Of a stretch of DNA of 64,000 nucleotides, positions 44,265-54,033 are shown piece by piece. The stretch is from Desulfoprunum benzoelyticum (GTDB lineage: Bacteria > Desulfobacterota > Desulfobulbia > Desulfobulbales > Desulfocapsaceae). Numbering within the stretch: the stretch's first letter is position 1; each line of letters begins with the position of its first letter. The stretch covers positions 1 to 64,000 of the forward strand of contig NZ_JACHEO010000016.1 in assembly GCF_014201505.1 (NCBI RefSeq). The letters are read 5' to 3'. The notes under the pieces were generated by a model. The model was not told the DNA's origin and ran no database searches. It worked only from the letters and a program-made list of their open reading frames with translations. Both the position numbers and the translations under genes were made by a program.

Positions 44265-44870
44265 TCAGAGTAATTTTTTCTGTATTGAAACAACTGTCGA
44301 AGAAATGATTTTTTTCAAAGTCGCCGCAACATTATATCCGGTCAGAGCACTTGCTTCGAAATACGGTACCTGTAGTCTGCTGTTCAAATCCTTCTGCAAT
44401 ACCTCTATCGGCAGGATAGGAATACCATGCTCCTTGAGATCGACCTTGTTGTATTGCATGACCAGGGGGATTTTGAATATACTCTCGTTGTATGATTGAA
44501 GATTTTCATGAAGCTGGTTCAATGAACGGATGTTCTTTTCCCGCTGCTTTTCCATCGCATCCGCCACGAACACTATGCCGTCCACTCCGCGCAGAACGAG
44601 TTTTCTGGTGGCGTTGTATTTCACCTGACCGGGGACGGTATACAGTTGGATCTTGATATGGTATCCCTTGATCTGTCCCATGTCGAAAGGCAGGAAATCA
44701 AAGAACAACGTCCTGTCTCCATGCGTTTTCAAACTAACCATCTCGGACAGTATCTGCTTGCGATACGTGCGATTGATGTATTCGAGATTGGTCGTCTTGC
44801 CGCCTCGCCCAGGTCCGTAATAAACGATTTTGACCTGCACAACCTTATCTTTCAGATTGATAAAGCTCAA
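44265..44870 (-). CDS. MglA-like small Ras-type GTPase
   Basis: The 201-residue protein resembles MglA, the polarity GTPase of Myxococcus. It has the P-loop GPGRGGKTTN (19-28), a switch region with TVPGQVKYNATRKLVLRGVDG in the MglA manner, and NKVDL for guanine. The usual DxxG is TVPGQ, as in MglA-type GTPases. The partner roadblock gene lies 68 bases upstream and the acidic repeat protein 13 bases downstream, so they form one operon. A role in polarity, motility or protein positioning is inferred from the family. Confidence 0.87.
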   Translation of the reverse strand: MSFINLKDKVVQVKIVYYGPGRGGKTTNLEYINRTYRKQILSEMVSLKTHGDRTLFFDFLPFDMGQIKGYHIKIQLYTVPGQVKYNATRKLVLRGVDGIVFVADAMEKQREKNIRSLNQLHENLQSYNESIFKIPLVMQYNKVDLKEHGIPILPIEVLQKDLNSRLQVPYFEASALTGYNVAATLKKIISSTVVSIQKKLL

Positions 44871-44938
44871 AGGACCCTCCCTCCCCTGTTGTTGCTCTGC
44901 ATATTGACCCTTGATGTTCTTGCTGCGGCGAAACCGTT

Positions 44939-45340
44939 CTACTGTTTCTTGTTCCAGATTTTTCTGATCTTTTCGATTGCATCCACAACATTGAGTCGAA
45001 GAAATCCCAACGAAATATCCTTGCCGAACATCGATATGAGCAGCAACTCATCGTCTATCTTACTGAAATGAATATTCGAATCCTGCCCTTTGTGAAAAAG
45101 GAGAGAGAATTCCTGTTCTCCGACGAGTTTGGCCATCGCATCTACAGTGGCAAAATTCCCGGCTGCCAGGGCAGCAAAGGAGTACACATCGTATTTGCTT
45201 TCACCATTATCCCTGGCAGTGATAATATTCCCTGCCATATCTATTATCATGACGCAGTCGACACCAAGCTTGATCAGCTTTTCCGTCAACATCACATCTA
45301 TCTGCTCAAGTTGCTCCTGACTGACAATCCCATAATTCAT
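44939..45340 (-). CDS. Roadblock/LC7 domain protein (MglB-like)
   Basis: The 133-residue protein has a single roadblock/LC7 domain (LIKLGVDCVMIIDMAGNIITAR, AALAAGNFATVDAMAKLVG, LLISMFGKDISLGFLRL). In MglA systems such proteins act as GTPase-activating or scaffold partners. The ATG at 45340 has AGAGGA in front and is preferred to an earlier ATG at 45370. It is the first gene of the operon. A TATAAT-like -10 on the minus strand at 45379-45384 may be its promoter. Confidence 0.85.
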   Translation of the reverse strand: MNYGIVSQEQLEQIDVMLTEKLIKLGVDCVMIIDMAGNIITARDNGESKYDVYSFAALAAGNFATVDAMAKLVGEQEFSLLFHKGQDSNIHFSKIDDELLLISMFGKDISLGFLRLNVVDAIEKIRKIWNKKQ

Positions 45341-45370
45341 GCGGTTTTCCTCTAGGTGGTTGTTTGTCAC

Positions 45371-45880
45371 TGGACACGATTATATTTTTAAACGATCAAG
45401 AGATATCTCGACTCAATCGACAACCTTGTATCAACTCAAAATAAAACCCGAAGATATGAATTTTTGAATAAACGACAGGGAACAAATGAGAATACTATGC
45501 TTCGTCTTTCAGCCGGCTGCGAACAATCCTTCGCGTGTCCATTGAGAATACTCCTTCCGAAGGTATTTCACTATACGATAGTTAATTGATTATATGAAGA
45601 AAATTTTTTCTATTTGTGAAAAACCAGGCTCACACCAGGTGGACATCAATTATTTCATTTAATTTCAATAAGTAATAGATCAATATCACTCAATAGCGTT
45701 CCCTCTCGAATCCCTCTTGTCCTCCCAGGCCAAATCGCCTCCTCAGTCTCTTTGCCCCCTTCCTTTCAAACCTCCCGCGATACCCGTTTGCCCGCATCTT
45801 ACGACTGAAGCATCTCTTGCGATTCTTCCCCGTTGCAGGCAATTCCAATATTTGCTATGTAAGGGCTGGAGGATTTTTCA
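45371..45880. other. AT-rich intergenic region
   Basis: No gene or RNA could be supported here. The left end should hold the promoter of the roadblock operon, and the right end that of tatD. The middle (45590-45690) is unusually AT-rich for this genome. Confidence 0.5.
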
Positions 45881-46705
45881 GTGAACGACCCAATGCATCT
45901 TTTCCCCGACCTGCCTGAAGACACCTGCATCATCGATACTCACTGCCACCTCGACATGAACGATTATGTCGGCGATCTTGATGCTGTTATCGAACGGGCA
46001 CGGCAAAAAAAAGTCGAACAAATAATCACGATCGGCATCGATCTCGAGAGTTCAAAAAAAGCGGTATCTCTGGCGGGAAAATATCCCGGCGTCAGGGCAT
46101 CAGTGGGGATCCATCCCCACGATCTGCCTTCGTCTGCCGAGAGTACGTATGCTGCTATTGTCAGACTTGTCGAAGAAAATCGGGAGCACATTGCTGGTTA
46201 CGGAGAGATCGGGCTGGATTACGCGAAGATGTACTGCCCTATGGAACTGCAGCAACATCATTTCCGTATCCAACTGGAACTGGCCAAAACCCTCAACCTG
46301 CCGGTGATCATCCACGATCGGGACGCTCACGAGGACGTGCTGCGCATTCTCGAGCAGTGCGGCCCCTTTCCTGCCGGCGGCGTCATGCATTGCTTTTCCG
46401 GTGATTACACCATGGCATGCAGAACGATCGACCTTGGTTTTTTCCTCTCTGTTCCAGGGATAGTAACTTTCAAGAATGCCAATAATCTCCGGGAAGTCGC
46501 GAGAAAAGTACCTCTGACTTCCCTGCTCCTTGAAACCGACGGTCCCTTTCTCGCACCGCAACCCTGGAGAGGGAAACGCAACGAACCCGCATACATACTC
46601 GCCACCGCAGCGTGTATTGCCGATCTCCGCAATATTTCTCTTGAACATCTTGCCCGGACGACTACGGCTAATGCCACTGCCCTGTTCCAACCCGGTCTCC
46701 ATTAA
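45881..46705 (+). CDS. tatD: TatD family metal-dependent hydrolase (DNase-like)
   Basis: TatD proteins are divalent-metal 3'-5' exonucleases or related hydrolases. The 274-residue protein has IDTHCHLD, GIHPHD, GYGEIGLDYAK, IIHDRDAHEDVL, HCFSGD and LLETDGPFLAP, the complete set of metal ligands. The GTG at 45881 follows GGAGGA. The YggS-type gene lies 20 bases downstream. Confidence 0.9.
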   Translation: MNDPMHLFPDLPEDTCIIDTHCHLDMNDYVGDLDAVIERARQKKVEQIITIGIDLESSKKAVSLAGKYPGVRASVGIHPHDLPSSAESTYAAIVRLVEENREHIAGYGEIGLDYAKMYCPMELQQHHFRIQLELAKTLNLPVIIHDRDAHEDVLRILEQCGPFPAGGVMHCFSGDYTMACRTIDLGFFLSVPGIVTFKNANNLREVARKVPLTSLLLETDGPFLAPQPWRGKRNEPAYILATAACIADLRNISLEHLARTTTANATALFQPGLH

Positions 46706-46725
46706 ATGGCAGGCACTACCTGATC

Positions 46726-47421
46726 ATGATTGAAGAAAATCTCCAGCGAATCAAGGAAACGATCAACCGTTGCGCTCTGCGTTGCCGGAGGAATCCTGAA
46801 GATATTCAGTTGATCGCCGTTTCCAAAACGATCCCCGTTGCCCTGATGCGAAAAGCCATGCAGCATGGGCAACGCACGTTCGGGGAGAATTATATCCAGG
46901 AAGCTGAACAGAAATGGCAGGAACTGGATCGAGCCGTCGACCTTCATTTCATCGGCCATCTCCAGACCAACAAGGCAAAGATTGCCGCCACCATCTCTTC
47001 CGTCATCGAAACAGTCGACAGCCTCAGATTAGCCGAAGCGCTCAACAAACACCTGAATGCATTGGACAGGAACCTGAGAATTCTGATTCAGGTCAACATC
47101 GGCAACGATCCGAACAAATCGGGGACCATGCCTGAAAAGGTGGAGGAATTGCTCCGACAGATTCGGCTTCTCCCAAGGCTTGAAGTCATCGGCCTGATGA
47201 CCATTCCCCCTCTCTCCCCAAACCCCGAAGCAACCCGCCCGTATTTCAAGGCCCTCCGCCATCTTGCCGAAGAACTGGCCGGCAAGGGCTTGTTCCACGA
47301 TAACCAGCATGTGGCCCTGTCGATGGGTATGTCGGACGATTTCGAGGTTGCGATCGAGGAAGGCGCGACCATGGTCCGTATCGGCACGGCTCTATTCGGC
47401 CATCGCACTGTCAGGGCATAG
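46726..47421 (+). CDS. YggS/PROSC-type PLP homeostasis protein
   Basis: The 231-residue protein binds pyridoxal phosphate and helps maintain its free level. The PLP lysine lies in [10 protein letters not shown] (about residue 30). Other family signatures are [30 protein letters not shown] and [28 protein letters not shown]. It follows tatD and precedes ugd by 38 bases. Confidence 0.93.
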   Translation: MIEENLQRIKETINRCALRCRRNPEDIQLIAVSKTIPVALMRKAMQHGQRTFGENYIQEAEQKWQELDRAVDLHFIGHLQTNKAKIAATISSVIETVDSLRLAEALNKHLNALDRNLRILIQVNIGNDPNKSGTMPEKVEELLRQIRLLPRLEVIGLMTIPPLSPNPEATRPYFKALRHLAEELAGKGLFHDNQHVALSMGMSDDFEVAIEEGATMVRIGTALFGHRTVRA

Positions 47422-47459
47422 ATCCGGCCGCAACAGATATCACCAAATCAGGAATATTT

Positions 47460-48770
47460 ATGAAAATCACGATAATAGGAACAGGATACGTCGGACTTGT
47501 GACAGGCACCTGCTTCGCCGAGTTCGGCCACCATGTCACCTGCGTCGACAAGGACGAGGACAAGATCAAAACCCTTCTGGAAGGACAGATACCCATTTAT
47601 GAACCGGGACTTGACACGCTGGTGCAAAAAAACACCAGGGAGAAGCGCCTGACCTTTACGACTGATATCGCCGATGCCGTCGCCGTCGCCGACGCGGTTT
47701 TCATGGCTGTCGGAACCCCCAGCAGCAGACGTGGAGACGGGTATGCCGACCTGACCTACATATTTGAGGCGGCGAGGGAGATTGCTCCCCACCTGAAGGG
47801 ATACACGGTAATCGTCGACAAGAGCACCGTTCCGGTCGGAACCGCCCGCCAGGTTGCCCGCGTCATTCGCGAAGTCAACCCCGAGGCCGACTTCGATGTC
47901 GCCTCCAACCCGGAGTTTTTGCGCGAAGGTGCCGCGATAGCTGATTTCATGCGTCCCGATCGGGTTGTCATCGGTATTGAAACCCACAAGGCCGAGGACA
48001 TCCTCAGGGAGATCTACAAACCCCTCTACCTTCAGGAAACGCCAATTGTCAAAACCGACATCGAGACAGCAGAACTGACCAAGTACGCCGCCAATGCCTT
48101 TCTCGCGGTCAAGATCAGCTTTATCAATGAAATCGCGCTACTGTGCGACAGCCTGGGAGCCGATGTCGTGTCCCTCGCCAAGGGTATCGGTATGGACGGC
48201 CGGATCGGCAAGAAATTCCTTCATCCGGGTCCTGGCTATGGAGGATCGTGTTTCCCCAAAGACACCCTGGCAATGATGCGCATCGCCCAGGAACATGGAC
48301 AAAACCTCAGAATCGTCGAGGCCGCCGTAGAAGTCAATGCCGCCCAGAAGGCAAAAATGGTCAAAAAGATCAGGGATATGCTTGATGGATCGGAAGCCGG
48401 AAAAACCATCGCCTTCCTTGGCCTGACCTTCAAGCCGGAAACCGATGATATGCGTGATGCACCGGCCATCACCATCATTCCCGCCCTGCTGGAAAAAGGT
48501 GCCCGCATCAAGGCACATGACCCGCAGGGGATGGCCGAGGCGCGGAAGTACCTGCCGCAAGGCATCGAATACACACAGGATGCTTATGAAACCTGTAAAA
48601 ATGCCGACGCCGTGGTCCTCATGACCGAATGGAACCAGTACCGGGCACTCGATCTCGACCGCCTCATTCAGGAGATGCAGGGGAGGGTATTCGTCGACCT
48701 CCGCAATGTCTATGAACCGCAAAAGATGAAGGATAAAGGCTTTATCTACGCCGGGGTGGGACGATCGTAG
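47460..48770 (+). CDS. ugd: UDP-glucose 6-dehydrogenase
   Basis: Ugd oxidises UDP-glucose to UDP-glucuronate with two NAD. The 436-residue protein has the NAD motif IGTGYVGLVTGTCFAE, the STVPVGT segment and the catalytic Cys264 in GYGGSCFPKDT. It probably supplies the UDP-glucuronate decarboxylase encoded at 31.4-32.4 kb. AGGAA precedes ATG 47460. Confidence 0.95.
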   Translation: MKITIIGTGYVGLVTGTCFAEFGHHVTCVDKDEDKIKTLLEGQIPIYEPGLDTLVQKNTREKRLTFTTDIADAVAVADAVFMAVGTPSSRRGDGYADLTYIFEAAREIAPHLKGYTVIVDKSTVPVGTARQVARVIREVNPEADFDVASNPEFLREGAAIADFMRPDRVVIGIETHKAEDILREIYKPLYLQETPIVKTDIETAELTKYAANAFLAVKISFINEIALLCDSLGADVVSLAKGIGMDGRIGKKFLHPGPGYGGSCFPKDTLAMMRIAQEHGQNLRIVEAAVEVNAAQKAKMVKKIRDMLDGSEAGKTIAFLGLTFKPETDDMRDAPAITIIPALLEKGARIKAHDPQGMAEARKYLPQGIEYTQDAYETCKNADAVVLMTEWNQYRALDLDRLIQEMQGRVFVDLRNVYEPQKMKDKGFIYAGVGRS

Positions 48771-48787
48771 GAGAACATGCAGAAACT

Positions 48788-48826
48788 CAGAAGGCACCCT
48801 CGGATGAACGCCGGGGGTGCCTTCTG
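48788..48826. terminator. Hairpin between ugd and the PxxKW gene
   Basis: CAGAAGGCACCC (48788-48799) pairs perfectly with GGGTGCCTTCTG (48815-48826). It lies between convergent genes. The T tract is poor on both strands. Confidence 0.6.
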
Positions 48827-48849
48827 GGGAGGGAATTCCGTTCCAGCTC

Positions 48850-49098
48850 TTACTTCTTCGATTTCGATGCTCGCTTGGCAGCTTTCAATGGGTTGATCCT
48901 GATCTTCGCGACTTTTATCTCGGGTTTGGCATGGGTGGCAAAGTTGCAGAATCCCAGTTTCCATTTAGCTGAAGGATTGAGATAGCTGTGACAATATTTC
49001 GCACCGGCTTCTTCAACAATCCGCTCACACCCCTCGCATTTGTCAACAATCGTTTTATGCCTGCCATCGCTATAATTCACTGCAGCCATTTTCTGCAT
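48850..49098 (-). CDS. PxxKW family cysteine-rich protein
   Basis: The 82-residue protein has four or five cysteines (DKCEGCERIV, AKYCHSY, GFCNFATH) and the PSAKW motif that names the PxxKW family, followed by a Lys-rich tail. The family is small and of unknown role; a metal site is likely. GGAGG precedes ATG 49098. Confidence 0.75.
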   Translation of the reverse strand: MQKMAAVNYSDGRHKTIVDKCEGCERIVEEAGAKYCHSYLNPSAKWKLGFCNFATHAKPEIKVAKIRINPLKAAKRASKSKK

Positions 49099-49487
49099 GT
49101 TATCCTCCAGATTTTTCAGATATTTCTTATCCTGCCGGCACCAATCGGCAAGAACAAGCTATCAACGACACACTGTTAAAATATAAATTCCGAACATTCG
49201 AATTTAATGTATCCCCCTTTCATTGGCAAGTAAAAAGATACATTCCACAGGCTTCGTCACCGCTTTACTTTATCGTCTCGACCCGTTCACTCCCTCCCGC
49301 GTCGAACCGCCCGGATCGGGCGTGATACATTTTCATACAAGCTCAACTTTCTGAAAAAAAAAGGATTGTTTTCAAATTCATTGCCTTGTATTTTACAACC
49401 ATTCGATATAGTATCGGTTTTATTTTGCAAACCCTCTTGAACGTTTTCTTCGCTCGTCTGCATGCCCTTACACCAGAGGAGGCAAGG
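49099..49487. other. Intergenic region upstream of pilC
   Basis: No gene could be supported. A weak plus-strand promoter (TTGTAT, 17 bases, TAGTAT) lies at about 49386-49414. An open frame runs from 49386 into pilC, but the added residues are not PilC-like. Confidence 0.4.
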
Positions 49488-50693
49488 ATGCCTGTTTATA
49501 TTTGGAAAGGAAAGAATTCTCAGGGTGAAAAACGTAAAGGAGAGATCGAAGCGCCCGACCAGTCTGCTGTTCTGGCCCAGCTCAAACGTCTGCGGATTGT
49601 CGATCCCGTCATCAAGGAAAAACCGAAGGACTTATTCGCCAACGTACCGTTTTTCCAGCCCAAGGTAACAGGAAAAGATGTAGTTATTTTCACCCGTCAG
49701 CTGTCGACCATGATCGATGCCGGACTCCCTCTTGTCCAGGGTCTGGAAATCCTCGAAAAACAGCAGGACAATTCGACTTTCAAAAAAATCCTCGGTACGA
49801 TCCGGTCCGATGTCGAAGCAGGCTCCACGCTTGCCGATTCGATGCGGAAACATCCCAAGGTCTTCGACAGCCTGTTCAGCAACATGATTGAAGCCGGCGA
49901 AACCGGCGGTATTCTCGACACTATCCTTATGCGTCTTTCCGGTTTTCTGGAAAAATCCATGGCCCTGAAAAAGAAGATCAAGGGGGCCATGACCTACCCC
50001 GCAATCTGCCTGTCGATATCCATTCTCATCCTCGCCGTTATCCTGATCTTTGTCATTCCGGTCTTCAGTACCATGTTTGAAGACTTCGGCAGTTCCCTGC
50101 CGCTTCCGACGTTATTTCTGGTCAATCTCAGCAATCTGGTGAAGGATTATTTCTTCTTCCTTCTTATCGGTCTTGTTCTTCTCGTCATGCTCTTCAAAAA
50201 GATCTACAACACCGAAAAAGGACGATTATTTTTTGATAGATATTCTCTGAAGGCGCCGGTTTTTGGAATGCTGCTGCGGAAAGTAGCCGTTGCCAAGTTT
50301 ACACGCACCCTCAGCACCATGCTCCATGCCGGCGTTCCGATCCTTGAGGCCCTCCAGGTTGTCGCCAAGACCTCGGGCAACAAAATCATCGAGATGGCCG
50401 TCTTCAAAGTTGCCGATTCGATCTCTGAAGGGCGGCCGATTGCAGATCCGCTGGAAGAAAGCGGGGTTTTCCCCAATATGGTGGTGCAGATGATCAATGT
50501 CGGCGAGTCGGTAGGCGCCCTCGACAGCATGCTCGAAAAAATTGCTGATTTCTATGATGAAGAAGTCAACCAGGCCGTGGAAAACCTGACCGCGATGATT
50601 GAACCGTTCATGATGGTCTTTCTCGGTGGGATGATCGGAGGCATTGTTGTCGCCATGTATCTGCCGATCTTTAAAATTGGTGGACTTGTTTGA
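49488..50693 (+). CDS. pilC: Type IV pilus inner-membrane platform protein PilC
   Basis: PilC is the polytopic membrane core of the type IV pilus or type II secretion machine (GspF family). The 401-residue protein has the N-terminal PVYIWKGKNSQGEKRKGEIE, two repeated GspF domains (FTRQLSTMIDAGLPLVQGLE and FTRTLSTMLHAGVPILEALQ), membrane helices near 170-190, 220-240 and the end, and the typical EPFMMVFLGGMIGGIVVAMYLPIF. GAGGAGG sets ATG 49488. No pilB, pilT or pilin gene lies nearby, so it is isolated from its partners. Confidence 0.93.
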   Translation: MPVYIWKGKNSQGEKRKGEIEAPDQSAVLAQLKRLRIVDPVIKEKPKDLFANVPFFQPKVTGKDVVIFTRQLSTMIDAGLPLVQGLEILEKQQDNSTFKKILGTIRSDVEAGSTLADSMRKHPKVFDSLFSNMIEAGETGGILDTILMRLSGFLEKSMALKKKIKGAMTYPAICLSISILILAVILIFVIPVFSTMFEDFGSSLPLPTLFLVNLSNLVKDYFFFLLIGLVLLVMLFKKIYNTEKGRLFFDRYSLKAPVFGMLLRKVAVAKFTRTLSTMLHAGVPILEALQVVAKTSGNKIIEMAVFKVADSISEGRPIADPLEESGVFPNMVVQMINVGESVGALDSMLEKIADFYDEEVNQAVENLTAMIEPFMMVFLGGMIGGIVVAMYLPIFKIGGLV

Positions 50694-50789
50694 TGCCGGA
50701 AGGAACCGACACTGCGGCTTGAGTCCGGATCGACATTCAACTGCCTGAGGTTAATATATAAATTTATCCGATAATTTATGCACCTCACA

Positions 50790-50817
50790 TTGACATTCTT
50801 TGCCGAAGATATATGAT
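50790..50817 (+). promoter_or_regulatory. Promoter of ihfA
   Basis: TTGACA (50790-50795) and TATGAT (50812-50817) are separated by 16 bases, about 45 bases before the ATG. Confidence 0.65.
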
Positions 50818-50861
50818 CAATTGAAAGCGAATGCAAATCATTCAGAAATGATGGAGGCCGT

Positions 50862-51149
50862 ATGACTCTGACAAAAGCAGATCTGGTACAGCAAGTATAC
50901 AAGAATCATGAAAACCTGACCAAAGCGCAGGCAACCGATGCTGTCGAGGCATTTCTCCGGTTGTCGAAAAATTCACTGATCGAAGGCTCCGACCTGCTGC
51001 TCAGCGGCTTTGGCAAATTCAACGTAAAGGACAAAAACGCTCGCCGAGGACGCAACCCCCAGACCGGTGATGAACTTACTCTCGATGCGCGAAGGGTGGT
51101 TACGTTCAAACCGTCGGGCATCCTTCGTGACAGGATAAACGCGTCCTGA
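50862..51149 (+). CDS. ihfA: Integration host factor alpha-like DNA-bending protein
   Basis: This 95-residue HU/IHF-fold protein bends DNA. LTKADLVQQVY, SGFGKFNVKDKNARRGRNPQTG and ARRVVTFKPS are as in IhfA. A GGAGG site precedes the ATG and an intrinsic terminator follows, so it is probably a single-gene transcript. Confidence 0.88.
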   Translation: MTLTKADLVQQVYKNHENLTKAQATDAVEAFLRLSKNSLIEGSDLLLSGFGKFNVKDKNARRGRNPQTGDELTLDARRVVTFKPSGILRDRINAS

Positions 51150-51193
51150 CAAAAAGATTTTACTGTCTGTATCGGCCCTTCTGAGATTTGCAC

Positions 51194-51226
51194 AACCCGG
51201 GATGAGAAATCGTCCCGGGTTTTTTC
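51194..51226 (+). terminator. Intrinsic terminator of ihfA
   Basis: ACCCGGGA (51195-51202) pairs with TCCCGGGT (51213-51220), followed by a T tract to 51225. Confidence 0.88.
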
Positions 51227-51286
51227 ACGACAACGTTCCTGATCTGGACATCTTTTGCAGAAGCGAGATTACCACCGGTAAGACGT

Positions 51287-52249
51287 ATGCAGCGTCCTGA
51301 AATTTCAATCGTCCCCCTTGATTGCATTGATGCCGATCCCCGCTGGAATATTCATCCATTCCTTGGGCATGAAATCCCGACCGGTCTCAACCGGTCCTTT
51401 CTGGAGTCCGGCATCCTTCATCCTCCTCTTCTTCTCGAGGGCGATGACGGAAGGTTCGAGATTATCGACGGCAGAAAACGTCTGCAGGCGGCCGGAAGAA
51501 TCCTCAGGCTGAGCCACTGCCCATGCCTCGTCCTACCACCGGCAAGCCCGCCGCAGGATGTCCTCTCGTCCCTTCTCGCATCCCAAGGCTGCTGCACTCC
51601 TCTCTCCCCGATGGAGACCGCTTATTTTCTACAGATCTGCGGGCTTTACCTGACCCCGGAAGAAATTGCAAAACTGTTCCTCCCCACCCTCACCGGCAGC
51701 AACAGCATGTCACTGTTGACACGATATAGGCGACTCGTGTCTCTCGAATTCAGGCTTCAGGTTCACGTCCATCAACGATTCATCTCTGAAACCATGGCCC
51801 TCGAGCTGCTGCAGCTCGAGGCGGAGGACAGGAGCAGACTGGCGGACCTGTTTACCGACTTCCAGATGGGTGGCGGCAAACAACGGCGTTTTTTTTCCCT
51901 GGCCAGAGATGTCGCCATGCGCGCTGAAACGAGCATTGCCGAGCTCCTCGACCAGCCGCCCCTCCAGGAAATCCTCCAGCACCGGCAGATGAATGCCCCG
52001 CAGAAAGTGCAGAATCTGCTGGTCATCCTGCAACAGATGGCGACCCCTTCCCTCTATAGAGACGAACAATCCTTCAAGGCCCGCGTTGCCACGCTGGCGC
52101 TCCCTTCAACCTGCACTGTCCTCCACAGTCAAGCCTTTGAAACTGAGGAAGTGCACCTCTCGATCAAATTCGAAAATTTCGACCAGCTCCGGAAGGCATC
52201 GGCGACATTGATGGACGGTCTGAAAAATATGGGGCTCAGCGATACATGA
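51287..52249 (+). CDS. ParB N-terminal-like domain protein
   Basis: The 320-residue protein has a ParB/Srx-like nuclease domain at the N-terminus (ISIVPLDCIDADPRWNIHP, FLESGILHPPLLLEGDDGRFEIIDGRKRLQAA; about residues 5-70), then a helical region with SPMETAYFLQICGLYLTPEEIAKL that recalls the ParB helix-turn-helix, and an unassigned C-terminus. No parA lies beside it, so it is unlikely to be the main chromosome-partitioning protein. The substrate or DNA site is unknown. Confidence 0.65.
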   Translation: MQRPEISIVPLDCIDADPRWNIHPFLGHEIPTGLNRSFLESGILHPPLLLEGDDGRFEIIDGRKRLQAAGRILRLSHCPCLVLPPASPPQDVLSSLLASQGCCTPLSPMETAYFLQICGLYLTPEEIAKLFLPTLTGSNSMSLLTRYRRLVSLEFRLQVHVHQRFISETMALELLQLEAEDRSRLADLFTDFQMGGGKQRRFFSLARDVAMRAETSIAELLDQPPLQEILQHRQMNAPQKVQNLLVILQQMATPSLYRDEQSFKARVATLALPSTCTVLHSQAFETEEVHLSIKFENFDQLRKASATLMDGLKNMGLSDT

Positions 52250-53348
52250 GCTTGCCGGAGACCATCATGTCCTCACCGCATCGCCGGTATTGAACCTCTG
52301 TCAGTCTGTGGGCCGTGTCGCGTCCTGAACTGCTGTAGCCGGACTGAAACGGAATCCCGTTTTCTCCGGCGAAGACCGGTGCATAAAACAGATGGGCATA
52401 GTCGTAGAGGCGTTGATTCAGCATGCTTCCATGCACCTTCGCCCCACCTTCGACCAGCAGCGAGGAGATGCCCTGCTCACCCAGCTGACGCAGCACCTGG
52501 TGGAGATCGAGACCGCCACCGACGCCACGCTCGACGCGGTGAACGCAAATGCCCCTCTTTTCCAGCCTGGCACACTTTGCCGTATCAACCTCGACGCTGC
52601 AGAAGATCAACGTCCGGGCGGTCGATTCCCCGGACAGGACCTTTGCCCGTTGCGAGATGGAGAGACCGGAGTCCAATATCACCCGGTGCGCATCCCTCCC
52701 CTTTTTCCGACCCGGCAAGCGCGTCGTCAGGGCAGGATCGTCGATCAGGACGGTGCCGGCTCCCACCAGGATGGCATCGTAGCGGTCTCGCAGACGATGG
52801 ACGACGGCAGAGGTCTCGCCCCCCGTCATCCATCCGGTCTGCCGCCCGTTATAGGTGATCCTGCCGTCCAGACTCATACCGGCCTTCATCACGACCCAAG
52901 GCAGACCGGTAGTGATATGCTTGATGAACGGCCAGTTCAACTGCCGGCATTGCGGCTCCAGCACCCCCGAGGTCACGGCGATGCCGCGGTCGAGCAGATA
53001 ACGGATACCACGCCCCTGCACCAGAGGATTGGGATCTTCCATCCCGATCACAACCCGGGCGACCCCACTCCTCGCCACCGCTTCGCAGCAAGGCGGCGTC
53101 CTGCCGGTGTGCGAACAGGGTTCCAGCGTCACATACAGGGTTGCCCCCCTCGACTCTGCCCCGGCCGCCGCAAGGGCATGGATTTCAGCATGGGGGGTTC
53201 CCGCCTTCTTATGATATCCTCTGCCGATCACCTGGTCGTTCTTGACAATGATCGAGCCGACACATGGGTTAGGCGAGGTACGGCCCAGCCCCTTTTTCGC
53301 CTCGTTCAAGGCGAGGGCCATATAGCGCTGGTCGATTTCAGTAATCAT
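52236..53348 (-). CDS. ribD: Riboflavin biosynthesis deaminase/reductase
   Basis: RibD performs the deaminase and reductase steps after GTP cyclohydrolase II. The 370-residue protein has the zinc deaminase motifs HAE (53-55) and [11 protein letters not shown], and a C-terminal reductase domain with [15 protein letters not shown] and [11 protein letters not shown]. It overlaps nrdR by 11 bases on the same strand and converges with the ParB-like gene, overlapping its end by 14 bases. Confidence 0.94.
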   Translation of the reverse strand: MITEIDQRYMALALNEAKKGLGRTSPNPCVGSIIVKNDQVIGRGYHKKAGTPHAEIHALAAAGAESRGATLYVTLEPCSHTGRTPPCCEAVARSGVARVVIGMEDPNPLVQGRGIRYLLDRGIAVTSGVLEPQCRQLNWPFIKHITTGLPWVVMKAGMSLDGRITYNGRQTGWMTGGETSAVVHRLRDRYDAILVGAGTVLIDDPALTTRLPGRKKGRDAHRVILDSGLSISQRAKVLSGESTARTLIFCSVEVDTAKCARLEKRGICVHRVERGVGGGLDLHQVLRQLGEQGISSLLVEGGAKVHGSMLNQRLYDYAHLFYAPVFAGENGIPFQSGYSSSGRDTAHRLTEVQYRRCGEDMMVSGKLMYR

Positions 53349-53808
53349 CGTTTGCTCGGGACTCCAGAAGCGTCTTCAATTCGTCCATGAATTCATTGAC
53401 ATCCTTGAATTGCCGATAGACGGAGGCGAAACGGACATAGGCCACTTCGTCGAGCTGAGGCAATTCCTCCATCACCCACTCGCCGATGACCTGCGATGAA
53501 ACTTCCTTGGTTCCAAAGTCCTGTAACCGGTGTTCAATTTCATCGACAAACTGGTCGATCCGGTCACGGCTGACCGGCCGCTTTTCGCAGGCTTTCTCAA
53601 GCCCCAGCACCATCTTCTGCCGATCCCATGCCTCGCGTCGCCCATCCTTCTTGACCAGCATCGGCATCATCACCTCCAGCCGCTCATAGGTGGTGAACCG
53701 CTGATTGCAGACCAGACAGGACCTTCTTCTCCGGGTAATGGTGCTATCCTTGTTCAGCCGGGAATCTATGACCTTGTTGTCAAGATGACCACAATATGGA
53801 CACTTCAT
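53338..53808 (-). CDS. nrdR: Ribonucleotide reductase repressor NrdR
   Basis: NrdR senses ATP and dATP and represses ribonucleotide reductase genes. The 156-residue protein has the zinc ribbon (Cys3, Cys6, Cys31, Cys34), TTYERLE and an ATP-cone domain. It is between rpiB and ribD, a common arrangement. The 225-base gap to rpiB shows no gene. Confidence 0.95.
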   Translation of the reverse strand: MKCPYCGHLDNKVIDSRLNKDSTITRRRRSCLVCNQRFTTYERLEVMMPMLVKKDGRREAWDRQKMVLGLEKACEKRPVSRDRIDQFVDEIEHRLQDFGTKEVSSQVIGEWVMEELPQLDEVAYVRFASVYRQFKDVNEFMDELKTLLESRANDDY

Positions 53809-54033
53809 TGAATTCTCCCTAACATGACGGCACTCCTGTATACGTGGACCGTTTGCATAACCGTATCACTTGGCTCGCAAGTTTAGCAGATATCCCGCGG
53901 ACACGCTGTAAATGTTCGTATTGGGGAGCAGAGAGAAGGGGGCGGGGGAAACGCGACGGGGACGGAGCGTCGCCGTCAACACGGATACGTTGGAAAAAGA
54001 GCAGGGGCCACGCCGTGACGAATCCCCCAATGA

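Noticed and set aside
45371..45880. Possible small RNA or small gene in the long gap before tatD
   Set aside because: No terminator, ribosome site with an open frame, or stable fold could be seen by eye.
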